Notes: a model not told the origin generated them from the sequence alone. A stretch of 6,178 nucleotides of DNA from JBLHKE01 sp047619485 (GCA_047619485.1 JBLHKE010000482.1:1-6178); one strand, 5' to 3'. Positions 1 to 6,071 are shown, counted from the stretch's first letter. Made by a program: numbers and translations.

Positions 1-194
1 AGGGCAACTGGGCCGACAATGGCGGCGATGGCGAACGCAAGAAAATCAGCGGTACCAGCAAGTTCATCGGCCTCCCCGCACGCGAGCGCGGCACCATCCG
101 CCAGGGCACCACCGACAGTTATCCGGCTGAATACAGCTCGATGATCGAGCAGTATCTAAAGAACCTCTCCGACCAATCTGGTAGCAACAAATGA
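1..194 (+). CDS. C-terminal end of a large secreted or membrane-associated protein (partial)
   Basis: The frame is open from the window edge (codons begin at base 3) to a TGA at 192-194, giving 63 residues. The visible tail reads GNWADNGGDGERKKISG, then FIGLPARERGTIRQ, then YPAEYSSMIEQYLKNLSD. A 'LPxRERxxIrQ...yPxEYxxlveqYLknLsd' ending is, from memory, typical of long helical proteins of Planctomycetes and Verrucomicrobiota that are often annotated DUF4175-like or hypothetical. It is not a catalytic motif. The stop codon overlaps the next gene's ATG (ATGA), so the two are almost certainly co-transcribed and translationally coupled. Such genes commonly sit beside MoxR ATPase/DUF58/VWA-type operons, but none of that context is visible here. 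That this is a real coding frame is fairly sure. The family name is tentative because most of the protein is outside the window. Confidence 0.72.
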   Translation, partial: GNWADNGGDGERKKISGTSKFIGLPARERGTIRQGTTDSYPAEYSSMIEQYLKNLSDQSGSNK

Positions 195-1222
195 TCATCT
201 CCCGCCTCTTGACTGTGCTAGTATCGCTAGCACTAACATTACCACAATCCCGAGCCGAGCGCCTGATCGATCCGGTCAAGGTCGACGCGGCCACCGAGAA
301 GATCATCGACGGCGCGTTGCAGTACCTCGCCGGAAACCAGGCACCCAACGGTGCCTTCTTCGGCATCGACCCGCGCGAGAAGCAATACCCGATCGCCATC
401 ACCGCCTACACGCTGATGGCCTTCCTCTCGACCGGCAACCTCCCCGGCGAGGGCGAGTTCGGGGAGAACGTCACCAAGGCCACCAAGTATTTGCTCGACT
501 CGGTCGACGACGAGGGGCTCATCGGCGACAAGAACAGCGGGCAGTACATGTATTTCCACGGCGTCGCCACCATCGCCCTGGCCGAACTCTACGGCCAGAC
601 GCGCGACGACACCCTGCGGCAGAAGCTCGACCGGCTCATCAAGGTCATCATCAGCTCCCAGAACGGCGAGGGCGGCTGGCGCTACAAACCCTACGTCTCC
701 GATGCGGACATCTCGGTCACCGTGCTGCAGGTGGTCGCCCTGCGTGCGGCGAAAAACGGTGGGCTCAAAGTCCCTCAGAAGACCATCGACGACGCGGTCA
801 ACTACGTGCGTAGCTGCTACGTCGCCGCCGACGGGGGCTTCTCCTACCAGCCCGGCAAAGACAGCGGATTCGCCCGTACCGCCGCCGCCATCTACTCGCT
901 ACAGGTCTGTGGGGAGTATGATGACCCGAAGGTGAAGACCGGCTCAAAGTACCTGTTCGAGAAATTCGAAAAGAACCAACGCTACTTCACTTACGGGAAC
1001 TTCTACGCCGCGCCCGCGCAATACATGATCGGTGGCAAAACCTGGGAGAACTGGTACGCGAAGGTGAAAACCCACCTCCTCGAGCAAGCCAAACCACTCG
1101 GCGACGGCAAGTATTTCTGGCCTAGCGGCCACAACGGCAGCCCCGGCCCGCACTGGACTACCGCAGTCAACACCATGATCCTGGCGATGCCCTACCACTA
1201 CATCCCCTTGTATCAACGTTAG
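191..1222 (+). CDS. Secreted prenyltransferase/squalene-oxidase repeat protein
   Basis: A 343-residue protein with a Sec signal peptide: R5, hydrophobic LLTVLVSLALTL, and a likely cut after SRA at residue 22. The mature part is built of alpha-hairpin repeats of the squalene-cyclase/prenyltransferase (alpha/alpha toroid) fold. Each has a helix followed by a Gly/aromatic turn: 'AGNQAPNGAFFG' (47-58), 'SSQNGEGGWRY' (155-165), 'AADGGFSYQPG' (212-222). The stretch SDADISVTVLQVVALRAAKNGG (170-191) is the helix common to this repeat family. I see no DXDD box of squalene-hopene cyclase (the nearest is D171-A-D-I) and no zinc-site pattern of protein prenyltransferases. An extracytoplasmic binding or structural role is therefore more likely than terpene cyclisation, but the function is unknown. 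The start at 191 is favoured by the ATGA overlap with the upstream stop and by the signal peptide. No strong Shine-Dalgarno is seen, which fits translational coupling. Confidence 0.88.
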   Translation: MIISRLLTVLVSLALTLPQSRAERLIDPVKVDAATEKIIDGALQYLAGNQAPNGAFFGIDPREKQYPIAITAYTLMAFLSTGNLPGEGEFGENVTKATKYLLDSVDDEGLIGDKNSGQYMYFHGVATIALAELYGQTRDDTLRQKLDRLIKVIISSQNGEGGWRYKPYVSDADISVTVLQVVALRAAKNGGLKVPQKTIDDAVNYVRSCYVAADGGFSYQPGKDSGFARTAAAIYSLQVCGEYDDPKVKTGSKYLFEKFEKNQRYFTYGNFYAAPAQYMIGGKTWENWYAKVKTHLLEQAKPLGDGKYFWPSGHNGSPGPHWTTAVNTMILAMPYHYIPLYQR

Positions 1223-1232
1223 GAAAATCCAA

Positions 1233-1258
1233 ACAGCTACAGGGTAGGACCGTGCTGT
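1233..1258 (-). terminator. Weak hairpin between convergent genes, possible terminator
   Basis: ACAGC (1233-1237) pairs with GCTGT (1254-1258) around a 16-base loop in the 48-base gap between the convergent stops at 1222 and 1271. Read on the minus strand, the stem is followed by TTTGGATTTT, an interrupted U-tract that could end the metalloprotease transcript. On the plus strand no T-run follows. The stem is only 5 bp with a large loop, so this is a weak candidate. Confidence 0.25.
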
Positions 1259-1270
1259 ATCGCCAGTTCG

Positions 1271-2650
1271 TCATTGGCCCAATGGGGGCGATTTGAACGA
1301 ACGGCTGATCACGCGGTAGTACTTCTCCTCACTCTCACCCGCCGGCGGGTTAGGGTCGTTGAAACCAGCATCGCCATCCTGATAGGTGGCCATCTCCCCC
1401 TTCGATACCACGTCCGGGGTGACCGCTTTCCAGTCACGTAGGTTGCGGCTGCTCATCACGGTGAAGCGGGCACCAGGCTCTGCGAGCCAAGCAAGCCTCG
1501 GCGCGCCACCCACCAGAACGGCATCGATCTCGAACTCGCGGATCTCGAGGATCTCCGGCAGCGGCAGATCGCCGTCCAACGTACTCCATCCGACATCGCG
1601 CAAAGAGGCGGCGTCAAGGTTGGTAACCTCATAGCGCAGGGTCGGTGGAGCAAAGGCGAGCTCGCCATGCATCAGCGAAATCTGCATATCGACCGGACCG
1701 ACCGTTCCTAGGTAGTTCGGTGCGCCAGCACGAAAGATGAGTGAGTCGGCGGTGCCGGCAAACCAGTGGAAGTCGTTGCCGTCGTTCACCTCAGGAATGA
1801 CTCCAGCGACCCCACCCGCAGCGACAGCCGCGAGTGTCTCGGGTCCGCGGAACTCAAAGCCGGAGACGTACCCGGACCAGTTGTTCCACTCAAGGGTGTT
1901 CTGCCCGAGGACATGACCGATTTCATGCAGGGCGATGGAGTAAAGGTCGATCGAGTTCGTCGGTGGTAGGGCGGTGTGATCGAAATACCATTCGGCGTTC
2001 GGATGCGTGGTGAAGCTGACCGCACCTCCCCAGACCGGCAGGTTGTCCCTCGGACCGTTCGGGAACGGTTGGGGGAATCCACGGAAGATCGGGCCGTTGG
2101 GATTGCCGATGACATCCACGAAGTTCTCTCCAAAACCGGTGCTGCCGTTGCCGATCTGCTCGACGTCGTTGCCACCGTCCCCAAACAGGTGGGCGCCCGC
2201 GTAGATCACAATCGTGTCGGCGGAGAGACTCCAGCTACCGCGGTATTCATCCGCGAGCGCCCCTCCATTGCGAACAAGGGCATCCGTCGCCACGCTAGCC
2301 GCAGAACTCACTTCATGGGGCTGGCCTGTGCCCGGGTGGATGAAACGGATACGCGGGTCGTTGCCTGCGTCGTTGAACTGCGCAGCAAGCAGCGGTTGAT
2401 CGATAATCGCCCCCCACCGAGCCGCTGCCGCCTCGATGGCAGCGCGGGCAGCACTAGCACCAACCGCACCCTGCGGGTTGCCGCCAGCGCTGAAGAAGCC
2501 GTTTTGATCATAGCGGTAATCAACCTCGATCGTTAGTGCATCTGCGGTTGCAACCGGACTGGCGAAACTGATCCAACTAGCGAACCACAAAATCAATTGC
2601 CTGCCTAAAGCCCTATCAGCTATACTTATCGCTCCCCTAAGATTATACAT
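1271..2650 (-). CDS. Secreted zinc metalloprotease with C-terminal beta domain
   Basis: Read from the ATG at 2650, this is a 459-residue exported protein. The n-region carries R5, R13 and R17, followed by a hydrophobic LILWFASWISFASPVATADA with a likely cut after residue 38. The catalytic domain starts with TIEVDYRYDQNGFF and a helix rich in Ala (AARAAIEAAAARW). It contains the zincin motif HEIGHVLG (H242, E243, H246, G249), then DFHWFAGT with H295, a Met-turn candidate SLMHG (M327) and LDAASLRDVGW (345-355). This order matches bacterial matrixin/leishmanolysin-like proteases whose third His comes later, in an 'HW' motif. The last ~100 residues ('RFTVMSSRNLRDW...YYRVISR') look like the beta-sandwich domain common at the ends of exported verrucomicrobial proteins. 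No PEP-CTERM tail is visible. The frame stays open to an ATG at 2713, with another Met at 2665. The 2650 start is preferred because the longer forms have an overlong n-region and begin upstream of the best promoter. Physiological substrate unknown. Confidence 0.8.
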   Translation of the reverse strand: MYNLRGAISIADRALGRQLILWFASWISFASPVATADALTIEVDYRYDQNGFFSAGGNPQGAVGASAARAAIEAAAARWGAIIDQPLLAAQFNDAGNDPRIRFIHPGTGQPHEVSSAASVATDALVRNGGALADEYRGSWSLSADTIVIYAGAHLFGDGGNDVEQIGNGSTGFGENFVDVIGNPNGPIFRGFPQPFPNGPRDNLPVWGGAVSFTTHPNAEWYFDHTALPPTNSIDLYSIALHEIGHVLGQNTLEWNNWSGYVSGFEFRGPETLAAVAAGGVAGVIPEVNDGNDFHWFAGTADSLIFRAGAPNYLGTVGPVDMQISLMHGELAFAPPTLRYEVTNLDAASLRDVGWSTLDGDLPLPEILEIREFEIDAVLVGGAPRLAWLAEPGARFTVMSSRNLRDWKAVTPDVVSKGEMATYQDGDAGFNDPNPPAGESEEKYYRVISRSFKSPPLGQ

Positions 2651-2663
2651 ACCCTGCGCATGC

Positions 2664-2691
2664 ATTATACGCGTTCCCGGTTCTTCGACAA
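2664..2691 (-). promoter_or_regulatory. Candidate promoter of the metalloprotease gene
   Basis: On the minus strand TTGTCG (2691-2686) and a perfect TATAAT (2669-2664) are separated by 16 bases. They lie just downstream of the upstream gene's terminator and just before the ATG at 2650. Transcription would start near 2657, leaving a leader of only a few bases with AGGG directly before the ATG. A second TATAAT (2647-2642) overlaps codons 2-3 but has no good -35. The assignment assumes a housekeeping sigma factor with E. coli-like preference. Confidence 0.42.
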
Positions 2692-2735
2692 GCACGATCG
2701 TCGTCCCGACCATCCACCCGGTTCGCCAAGCGCCC

Positions 2736-2769
2736 CAACAGAAAAGACCGACCTTTGTAGGTCGGTCTT
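2736..2769 (-). terminator. Intrinsic terminator of the sugar-nucleotide epimerase gene
   Basis: A perfect 11-bp stem, AAGACCGACCT (2744-2754) with AGGTCGGTCTT (2759-2769), encloses a 4-base loop (TTGT on the plus strand). On the minus strand the stem ends in a TTTTCTGTT tract. It lies about 40 bases past the stop of the gene at 3931-2810. It separates that transcript from the metalloprotease gene further along the same strand. A smaller AGGC/GCCT hairpin (2789-2800) precedes it. Confidence 0.85.
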
Positions 2770-2809
2770 CTCTCGAATGATATAGCGGAGGCTTACGCCT
2801 TTGAGCAAT

Positions 2810-3931
2810 TTAAACGCTCGCTGTCTCGCTCTTTGCGGTGACTTCTGGAGCCTCGCTAGCCTGCTTTTTGCGGTACTCGTTAACGAAGTATTCCATCGTC
2901 TTGGTGATAACCGCTTCGATATCGTACTGGGGATCCCAGCCGAGCAGATTACGCGCCTTGTCGATGTTGGCGATGCGGCGATCGCAGTCCTGGTAGCCTT
3001 CCCCATAAAACTCTTCGCCGGAGATGTCGATGATCTCTGGTCTCGGCGGATCGCTGTCGATACGGAATTTCTCGTCGAAGATATCGCACATCATGACAGC
3101 CATGTCCTTGATCTGGAGTTCGTTATCCGGCTGGCCGATGTTGAAGATCTCGCCGTTGCAGTTGTCGCCCTTATTCTCGACGACACGCACGATCGCATCG
3201 ACGGCATCGTCGATGTAGGTGTAGGCGCGGTAGGCATCGCCACCATCGACCAGTTTGATCGGGTTAGTGCCGTAGAGCAGCGAGTCCATGAAGTGGGAGA
3301 ACACACGCGGGTTGCCGGCCTCTTCAGTCGGCAAATAGTCGATGCGAGGTCCGACGAAGTTGAATGGGCGGATGATGGAGAACTTGAAGTCTTCGCTCTT
3401 CCCAAGGGCATCGAGCACGCGCTCGAGCAGTTGCTTCGCGCAGGCGTAGATCCAGCGGTGGTTCTTGACCGGTCCCATGATGAGCGGTGTCTCGTCTTCG
3501 ATGAACTCGCATTTGTGCTCAGCGGTGGTCAAACCGAACTGCTCGGCGGCTTTGGCGGCGGTGATCCCATAGACCTCGCAGGTGGAGAACTGAACGAGAC
3601 GCTTCTTGTGCTTACGGCACTGCTCCACGACCTTCATGTTCTGCGTGTAGTTCAGATCGTAGACACCGAAGGGATCCGTGACATAGAGCGCCGGGTTGGC
3701 GAAGGCAACGAGATCGACGACAACATCGCTATCTGCTACCAGTTTGTCGACCTCCTCCTCGTCGGTGGAAATGTTGAGGTGGAGGTAGTTGAGATCCGGA
3801 TTGTTGATCAGGTGCTCAATCTTCGATTCGTGGATGTCGAGGGCGGTGACGTTGTGCACACCGTCCGCGAGCAGTCGCTCGGTCAGGTTGACACCGATGA
3901 AGCCGCCGGCTCCTAGAAGCAGTACTTTCAT
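2810..3931 (-). CDS. NAD-dependent sugar-nucleotide SDR, ArnA-dehydrogenase / UDP-apiose-UDP-xylose synthase type
   Basis: A 373-residue cytosolic extended short-chain dehydrogenase. The Rossmann motif GAGGFIG (G7, G10, G13) binds NAD. The active site shows STCEVYG (T117, C118, E119), the catalytic pair Y162-x3-K166 in RWIYACAKQL, RPFNFVGPR (188-196), KLVDGGDAYRAYTYIDD, and FYGEGYQDCDRR with R319. R319 aligns with ArnA Arg619. These features place it with the C-terminal UDP-glucuronate decarboxylase domain of ArnA, bacterial UDP-4-keto-pentose/UDP-xylose synthases and plant AXS. Family members oxidise UDP-glucuronate at C4 and decarboxylate it to UDP-4-keto-pentose, UDP-xylose or UDP-apiose. 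STCEVYG, YACAK and FYGEGYxDxDxRI are closest to plant AXS as I recall it. No ArnA formyltransferase domain is fused. The tail after about residue 352 is hydrophilic and probably disordered. No Shine-Dalgarno is visible before the ATG, but the Rossmann strand starts at residue 2, which fixes the start. Family assignment is firm; exact product is not. Confidence 0.9.
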   Translation of the reverse strand: MKVLLLGAGGFIGVNLTERLLADGVHNVTALDIHESKIEHLINNPDLNYLHLNISTDEEEVDKLVADSDVVVDLVAFANPALYVTDPFGVYDLNYTQNMKVVEQCRKHKKRLVQFSTCEVYGITAAKAAEQFGLTTAEHKCEFIEDETPLIMGPVKNHRWIYACAKQLLERVLDALGKSEDFKFSIIRPFNFVGPRIDYLPTEEAGNPRVFSHFMDSLLYGTNPIKLVDGGDAYRAYTYIDDAVDAIVRVVENKGDNCNGEIFNIGQPDNELQIKDMAVMMCDIFDEKFRIDSDPPRPEIIDISGEEFYGEGYQDCDRRIANIDKARNLLGWDPQYDIEAVITKTMEYFVNEYRKKQASEAPEVTAKSETASV

Positions 3932-3980
3932 AAAAAGGTTCGGGTTTCTATCGCTGAGGTTGATGGTTGGTTTTTGATGT

Positions 3981-3997
3981 CCGTCTGGATAAGACGG
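3981..3997 (-). other. Short hairpin in the presumed epimerase leader
   Basis: CCGTCT (3981-3986) and AGACGG (3992-3997) form a perfect 6-bp stem with a 5-base loop, about 50 bases upstream of the ATG at 3931. There is no T-run on the minus-strand side, so it is not an obvious terminator. It could be a leader structure or chance. Confidence 0.3.
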
Positions 3998-4045
3998 AGC
4001 GCTATTTTGACAACGACACGGGCTGCCCGCAAGCCTTTTTAAATC

Positions 4046-4074
4046 ATTGTATAGAGCAAGATACGCACAGTCAT
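4046..4074 (-). promoter_or_regulatory. Candidate promoter of the epimerase gene
   Basis: On the minus strand ATGACT (4074-4069; four of six match TTGACA) and TACAAT (4051-4046; five of six match TATAAT) are spaced by 17 bases in an A+T-rich stretch. Transcription would start near 4039, giving a leader of roughly 108 bases that contains the 3981-3997 hairpin. Recognised by consensus only. Confidence 0.35.
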
Positions 4075-4320
4075 TTCTTTGAAATCTATGGAAATCGTGA
4101 ATTGGCTATCGGGCTCTTATGCTTATTGTAAATGTGTCGGGCTGGAGCTGAACTGGTTCGAGTGGCATGAAAATTCAGCGAACCATGAAAGGTCGGAATT
4201 TTTAGCATCGGGACATCCGCATCTGGGAGAATCACTCGATCGGACTCGAGATTGCGCAGGCCTTTACCCATGCCCTCTCCCGTGCTGCAGGACCGCGCTT
4301 CGCCTCTGAAGCCTTCCTAC

Positions 4321-4340
4321 CTAGTGCTCCGTCACACTAG
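4321..4340 (-). repeat. Inverted repeat downstream of the BFN-domain gene
   Basis: CTAGTG (4321-4326) pairs with CACTAG (4335-4340) across an 8-base loop, 15 bases beyond the stop of the BFN-domain gene. No U-tract follows on the minus strand, so it is at best a weak or factor-assisted terminator. Confidence 0.25.
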
Positions 4341-4354
4341 CTCAGTCCACAATC

Positions 4355-4828
4355 TTATTCACTGCCCTCGATCGACGAGCCGGGCTCAATCCCCGCCTCC
4401 ATGTTCTTCAGCAGCTCGCCCATATCTTCGGCATCGTCCCAGACGTGCTGGCTGACGTAAATCGGTGCGTCCTGCTGGACAGCGAGTGCGATCGAGTCGC
4501 TCGGGCGGGCGTCGATCTCGATGATCTTTTTCTCCTGCAGCTCGTTCTCGCAGCTGATGATAAGGCGTGCGTAGTAGACGCCAGAGTCGAAGTGGTTGAT
4601 GACCACGCGCTGCACCTTGCCACCGAGCGCGAGTAGTATGTCAGCCATGAGGTCGTGGGTCTGCGGCCGCTCCTTCGGCGCTTTACGCATGAACATGGTG
4701 ATTGCTACGCCCACCATCTGGTCGACGTAGATGACGAAGACCTTATCATCGTTGCCGAGGAACACCCCACATCCCCCCGTGGTGGGGAGGACACCTTTGA
4801 CTTCGATTTCTACGACACCTTTGCTCAT
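4355..4828 (-). CDS. Bifunctional nuclease (BFN/DUF151) domain protein
   Basis: A 157-residue soluble protein spanning one BFN domain, the family of Thermotoga TM0160 and plant bifunctional nuclease. The N-terminal beta region (VEIEVKGVLPTTGGCGVFLG...FVIYVD) leads into the diagnostic RPQTHDLM (54-61), then the VQRVVINHFDSGVYYARLII strands and the second signature IDARPSDSIALAV (105-117), ending with APIYVSQHVW. The acidic tail (about 131-157) is variable in the family. Members have been reported to have DNase/RNase activity in plants, but in most bacteria the role is unproven, and nothing here shows nuclease activity. The ATG at 4828 fits the usual family N-terminus. A weak TTAGG lies 9 bases upstream of it. 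The gene is transcribed alone and diverges from the transposase, with 155 bases between the two starts. Confidence 0.92.
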   Translation of the reverse strand: MSKGVVEIEVKGVLPTTGGCGVFLGNDDKVFVIYVDQMVGVAITMFMRKAPKERPQTHDLMADILLALGGKVQRVVINHFDSGVYYARLIISCENELQEKKIIEIDARPSDSIALAVQQDAPIYVSQHVWDDAEDMGELLKNMEAGIEPGSSIEGSE

Positions 4829-4949
4829 TGCTTAGAACCTAACACTGGCGGGTGCGTAGTCAAAGCGGGTAAGATGTCGGTTTTCGCTAGACCTCGAGAC
4901 TCAGACGGAAGCAGCGCCAATGATTAACATATATCCATGAAGTATGTAG

Positions 4950-4978
4950 TTGATACTAGCCATTTTTGCTGATACTTT
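4950..4978 (+). promoter_or_regulatory. Weak candidate promoter of the transposase gene
   Basis: TTGATA (4950-4955; five of six match the -35 consensus) is followed after 17 bases by TACTTT (4973-4978; only three of six). Transcription would start at about the ATG at 4984, making the mRNA leaderless. This would agree with the absence of a ribosome binding site, but the -10 match is poor. Confidence 0.18.
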
Positions 4979-4983
4979 CTGCT

Positions 4984-5988
4984 ATGCCAACCCGCCGCAC
5001 TATTTTACCTGCTGTTCGAAGTAGCTCGTTTTACCATTGCTTGAGCCGGGTCGTTGATCGGAATTTCGTCTTCCAGAAACACGAGCGGGATGTGTTTCGT
5101 AAAGTCCTCAGGCAGGTTGAGGCGTTTTCTGGCGTGCGGGTTTTGACTTGGACCATTTTATCCAATCACTTCCACGTCCTGCTCGAAGTGCCGCCGAAAC
5201 CCGCTACGGAACTGGCTGACGAAGAGATTCTCGAGCGATGTCGAGCACTTTACTCGCCGGTTTCAATGGTGGCAGTCGAGTGGGAGTTCGGAGAAGCTCA
5301 ACGGCTGGGAGGCGAGGTGCACCGACGTCTGCGGGCACGGTTTCTGAAACGGATGTTCGACCTCAGCGAGTTCATGAAGACGCTGAAGCAGAAGTTCACC
5401 TTCTGGTTCAACCGCAAACACGATCGGGTCGGCGTGCTGTGGGAATCGAGGTTCAAGAGCGTATTGGTCGAGGGGCACTGGAACTCGCTGCTAAAGGTGG
5501 CGGCCTACATCGATCTCAATCCAGTACGCGCTGGGTTAGTGGAAGACCCAAAGGACTACCGCTGGTGTGGTTACGGCGAGTCGGTAGCTGGCGACCGCGC
5601 CGCGCGACGGGGAATCTCGGCGAGCCTGACTGACCTGAAATCGGGCGCAAACTGGGCTGACGTCGCTCCGCGCTACCGCAAAATTTTGTTCGGTATTGGT
5701 GAGGAAAACTCAACACGCAATGGCCTGTCGCACGCCGCGGTGGCGAAAGTTTGGGCGGCGGGAGGCAAACTCTCGCTCCAGCAACTTCTGCGCTGTCGCC
5801 TGCGCTACTTCAGCGATGGAATGGCTGTGGGACGAGAGTCATTTGTGGAATCAGTATTTGCCGTGATGCGGGACGTGTTCGCCGAAAAACGGGAGACTGG
5901 GGCGCGTAAGATGAGGGGTGGTGAATGGGAAGATCTCCGCGTTGCGCGAGCTCTGCGCGTGAAGCCAGTGGATCCGGGAGGGTCATAG
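4984..5988 (+). CDS. REP-associated-type Y1/HUH transposase with C-terminal extension
   Basis: A 334-residue protein of the IS200-like Y1 transposase superfamily, REP-associated (RAYT) branch. The N-terminal strand and loop FYHCLSRVVDRNFVF (16-30) leads to the metal-binding HUH motif NHFHVLLEV (H62, H64), then a helix-rich insertion (about 75-125) and FMKTLKQKFTFWFN (130-143). Next come LWESRFKSVLVEG (152-164) and AAYIDLNPVRAGLVEDPKDYRW (173-194). The C-terminal third (about 245-330), including RYFSDGMAVGRESFVESVF, is an extension absent from the ~165-aa enterobacterial protein but familiar from verrucomicrobial relatives. In many relatives the 'GRYKAI' Tyr is taken as the nucleophile; here that position is F158, so activity is uncertain. 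HUH enzymes of this type nick single-stranded REP hairpins. The ATG at 4984 is chosen over an in-frame TTG at 4966; neither has a clear Shine-Dalgarno. Usually a single-copy domesticated gene rather than a mobile insertion sequence. Confidence 0.87.
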   Translation: MPTRRTILPAVRSSSFYHCLSRVVDRNFVFQKHERDVFRKVLRQVEAFSGVRVLTWTILSNHFHVLLEVPPKPATELADEEILERCRALYSPVSMVAVEWEFGEAQRLGGEVHRRLRARFLKRMFDLSEFMKTLKQKFTFWFNRKHDRVGVLWESRFKSVLVEGHWNSLLKVAAYIDLNPVRAGLVEDPKDYRWCGYGESVAGDRAARRGISASLTDLKSGANWADVAPRYRKILFGIGEENSTRNGLSHAAVAKVWAAGGKLSLQQLLRCRLRYFSDGMAVGRESFVESVFAVMRDVFAEKRETGARKMRGGEWEDLRVARALRVKPVDPGGS

Positions 5989-6058
5989 CCTCTGGTTGGA
6001 CAAACCTGAGATGAGAAGCTAGGGCAAGAGATCCCACCCTCCTTTCCGCGCCCCTAGG

Positions 6059-6071
6059 AGTCTGTCGGACT
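6059..6071. repeat. Small REP-like hairpin downstream of the transposase
   Basis: AGTC (6059-6062) pairs with GACT (6068-6071) around TGTCG, in the context CCTAGGAGTCTGTCGGACTT, 71 bases past the transposase stop. Its position next to a RAYT-type gene and its small imperfect palindrome make a REP element plausible. The stem is only 4 bp, so chance cannot be excluded without counting genome copies. Confidence 0.3.

Larger units (their letters stand above)
3932..4354. other. 423-base non-coding gap between two minus-strand genes
   Basis: No convincing gene is present. Short open frames at 4079-4309 (+, TTG start) and 4271-4086 (-) have no recognisable domain, no ribosome binding site and mixed composition. 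The part from about 4035 to 4200 is richer in A+T than the flanking genes, as expected of a promoter region. The segment holds a candidate promoter and leader hairpin for the epimerase gene, and a weak inverted repeat past the end of the BFN-domain gene. No tRNA, CRISPR repeat or insertion-sequence end was seen. Confidence 0.6.

Noticed and set aside
191..1222. A hopanoid or terpene cyclase
   Set aside because: The protein is about half the length of squalene-hopene cyclase, is exported by a signal peptide and lacks the DXDD catalytic box.
1976..2536. A 186-codon open frame on the plus strand opposite the metalloprotease
   Set aside because: It is an antisense shadow of the protease with no domain; the minus-strand frame carries the HEIGH motif and a signal peptide.
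2801..3916. A 371-codon open frame on the plus strand, antisense to the sugar-nucleotide enzyme
   Set aside because: It lies almost exactly opposite the well-supported SDR gene and has no recognisable motif. Its Val/Asp/Leu-rich composition is what the reverse complement of that coding frame would give.
4086..4271. A 61-codon minus-strand frame in the same gap
   Set aside because: No domain, signal or ribosome binding site, and its sequence looks like random translation.
4079..4309. A 76-codon plus-strand frame in the intergenic gap
   Set aside because: It starts with TTG, has no ribosome binding site, no recognisable domain, and an irregular Cys/Trp-rich composition; it overlaps the A+T-rich promoter region.
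4966..4983. A TTG start extending the transposase by six residues
   Set aside because: There is no Shine-Dalgarno, and the extra MLILSA does not resemble family N-termini. The ATG at 4984 places the first conserved strand at the usual distance.
5238..5633. A 131-codon plus-strand frame inside the transposase
   Set aside because: It is an out-of-frame shadow of the HUH transposase gene with Arg/Ser/Gly-rich random composition.
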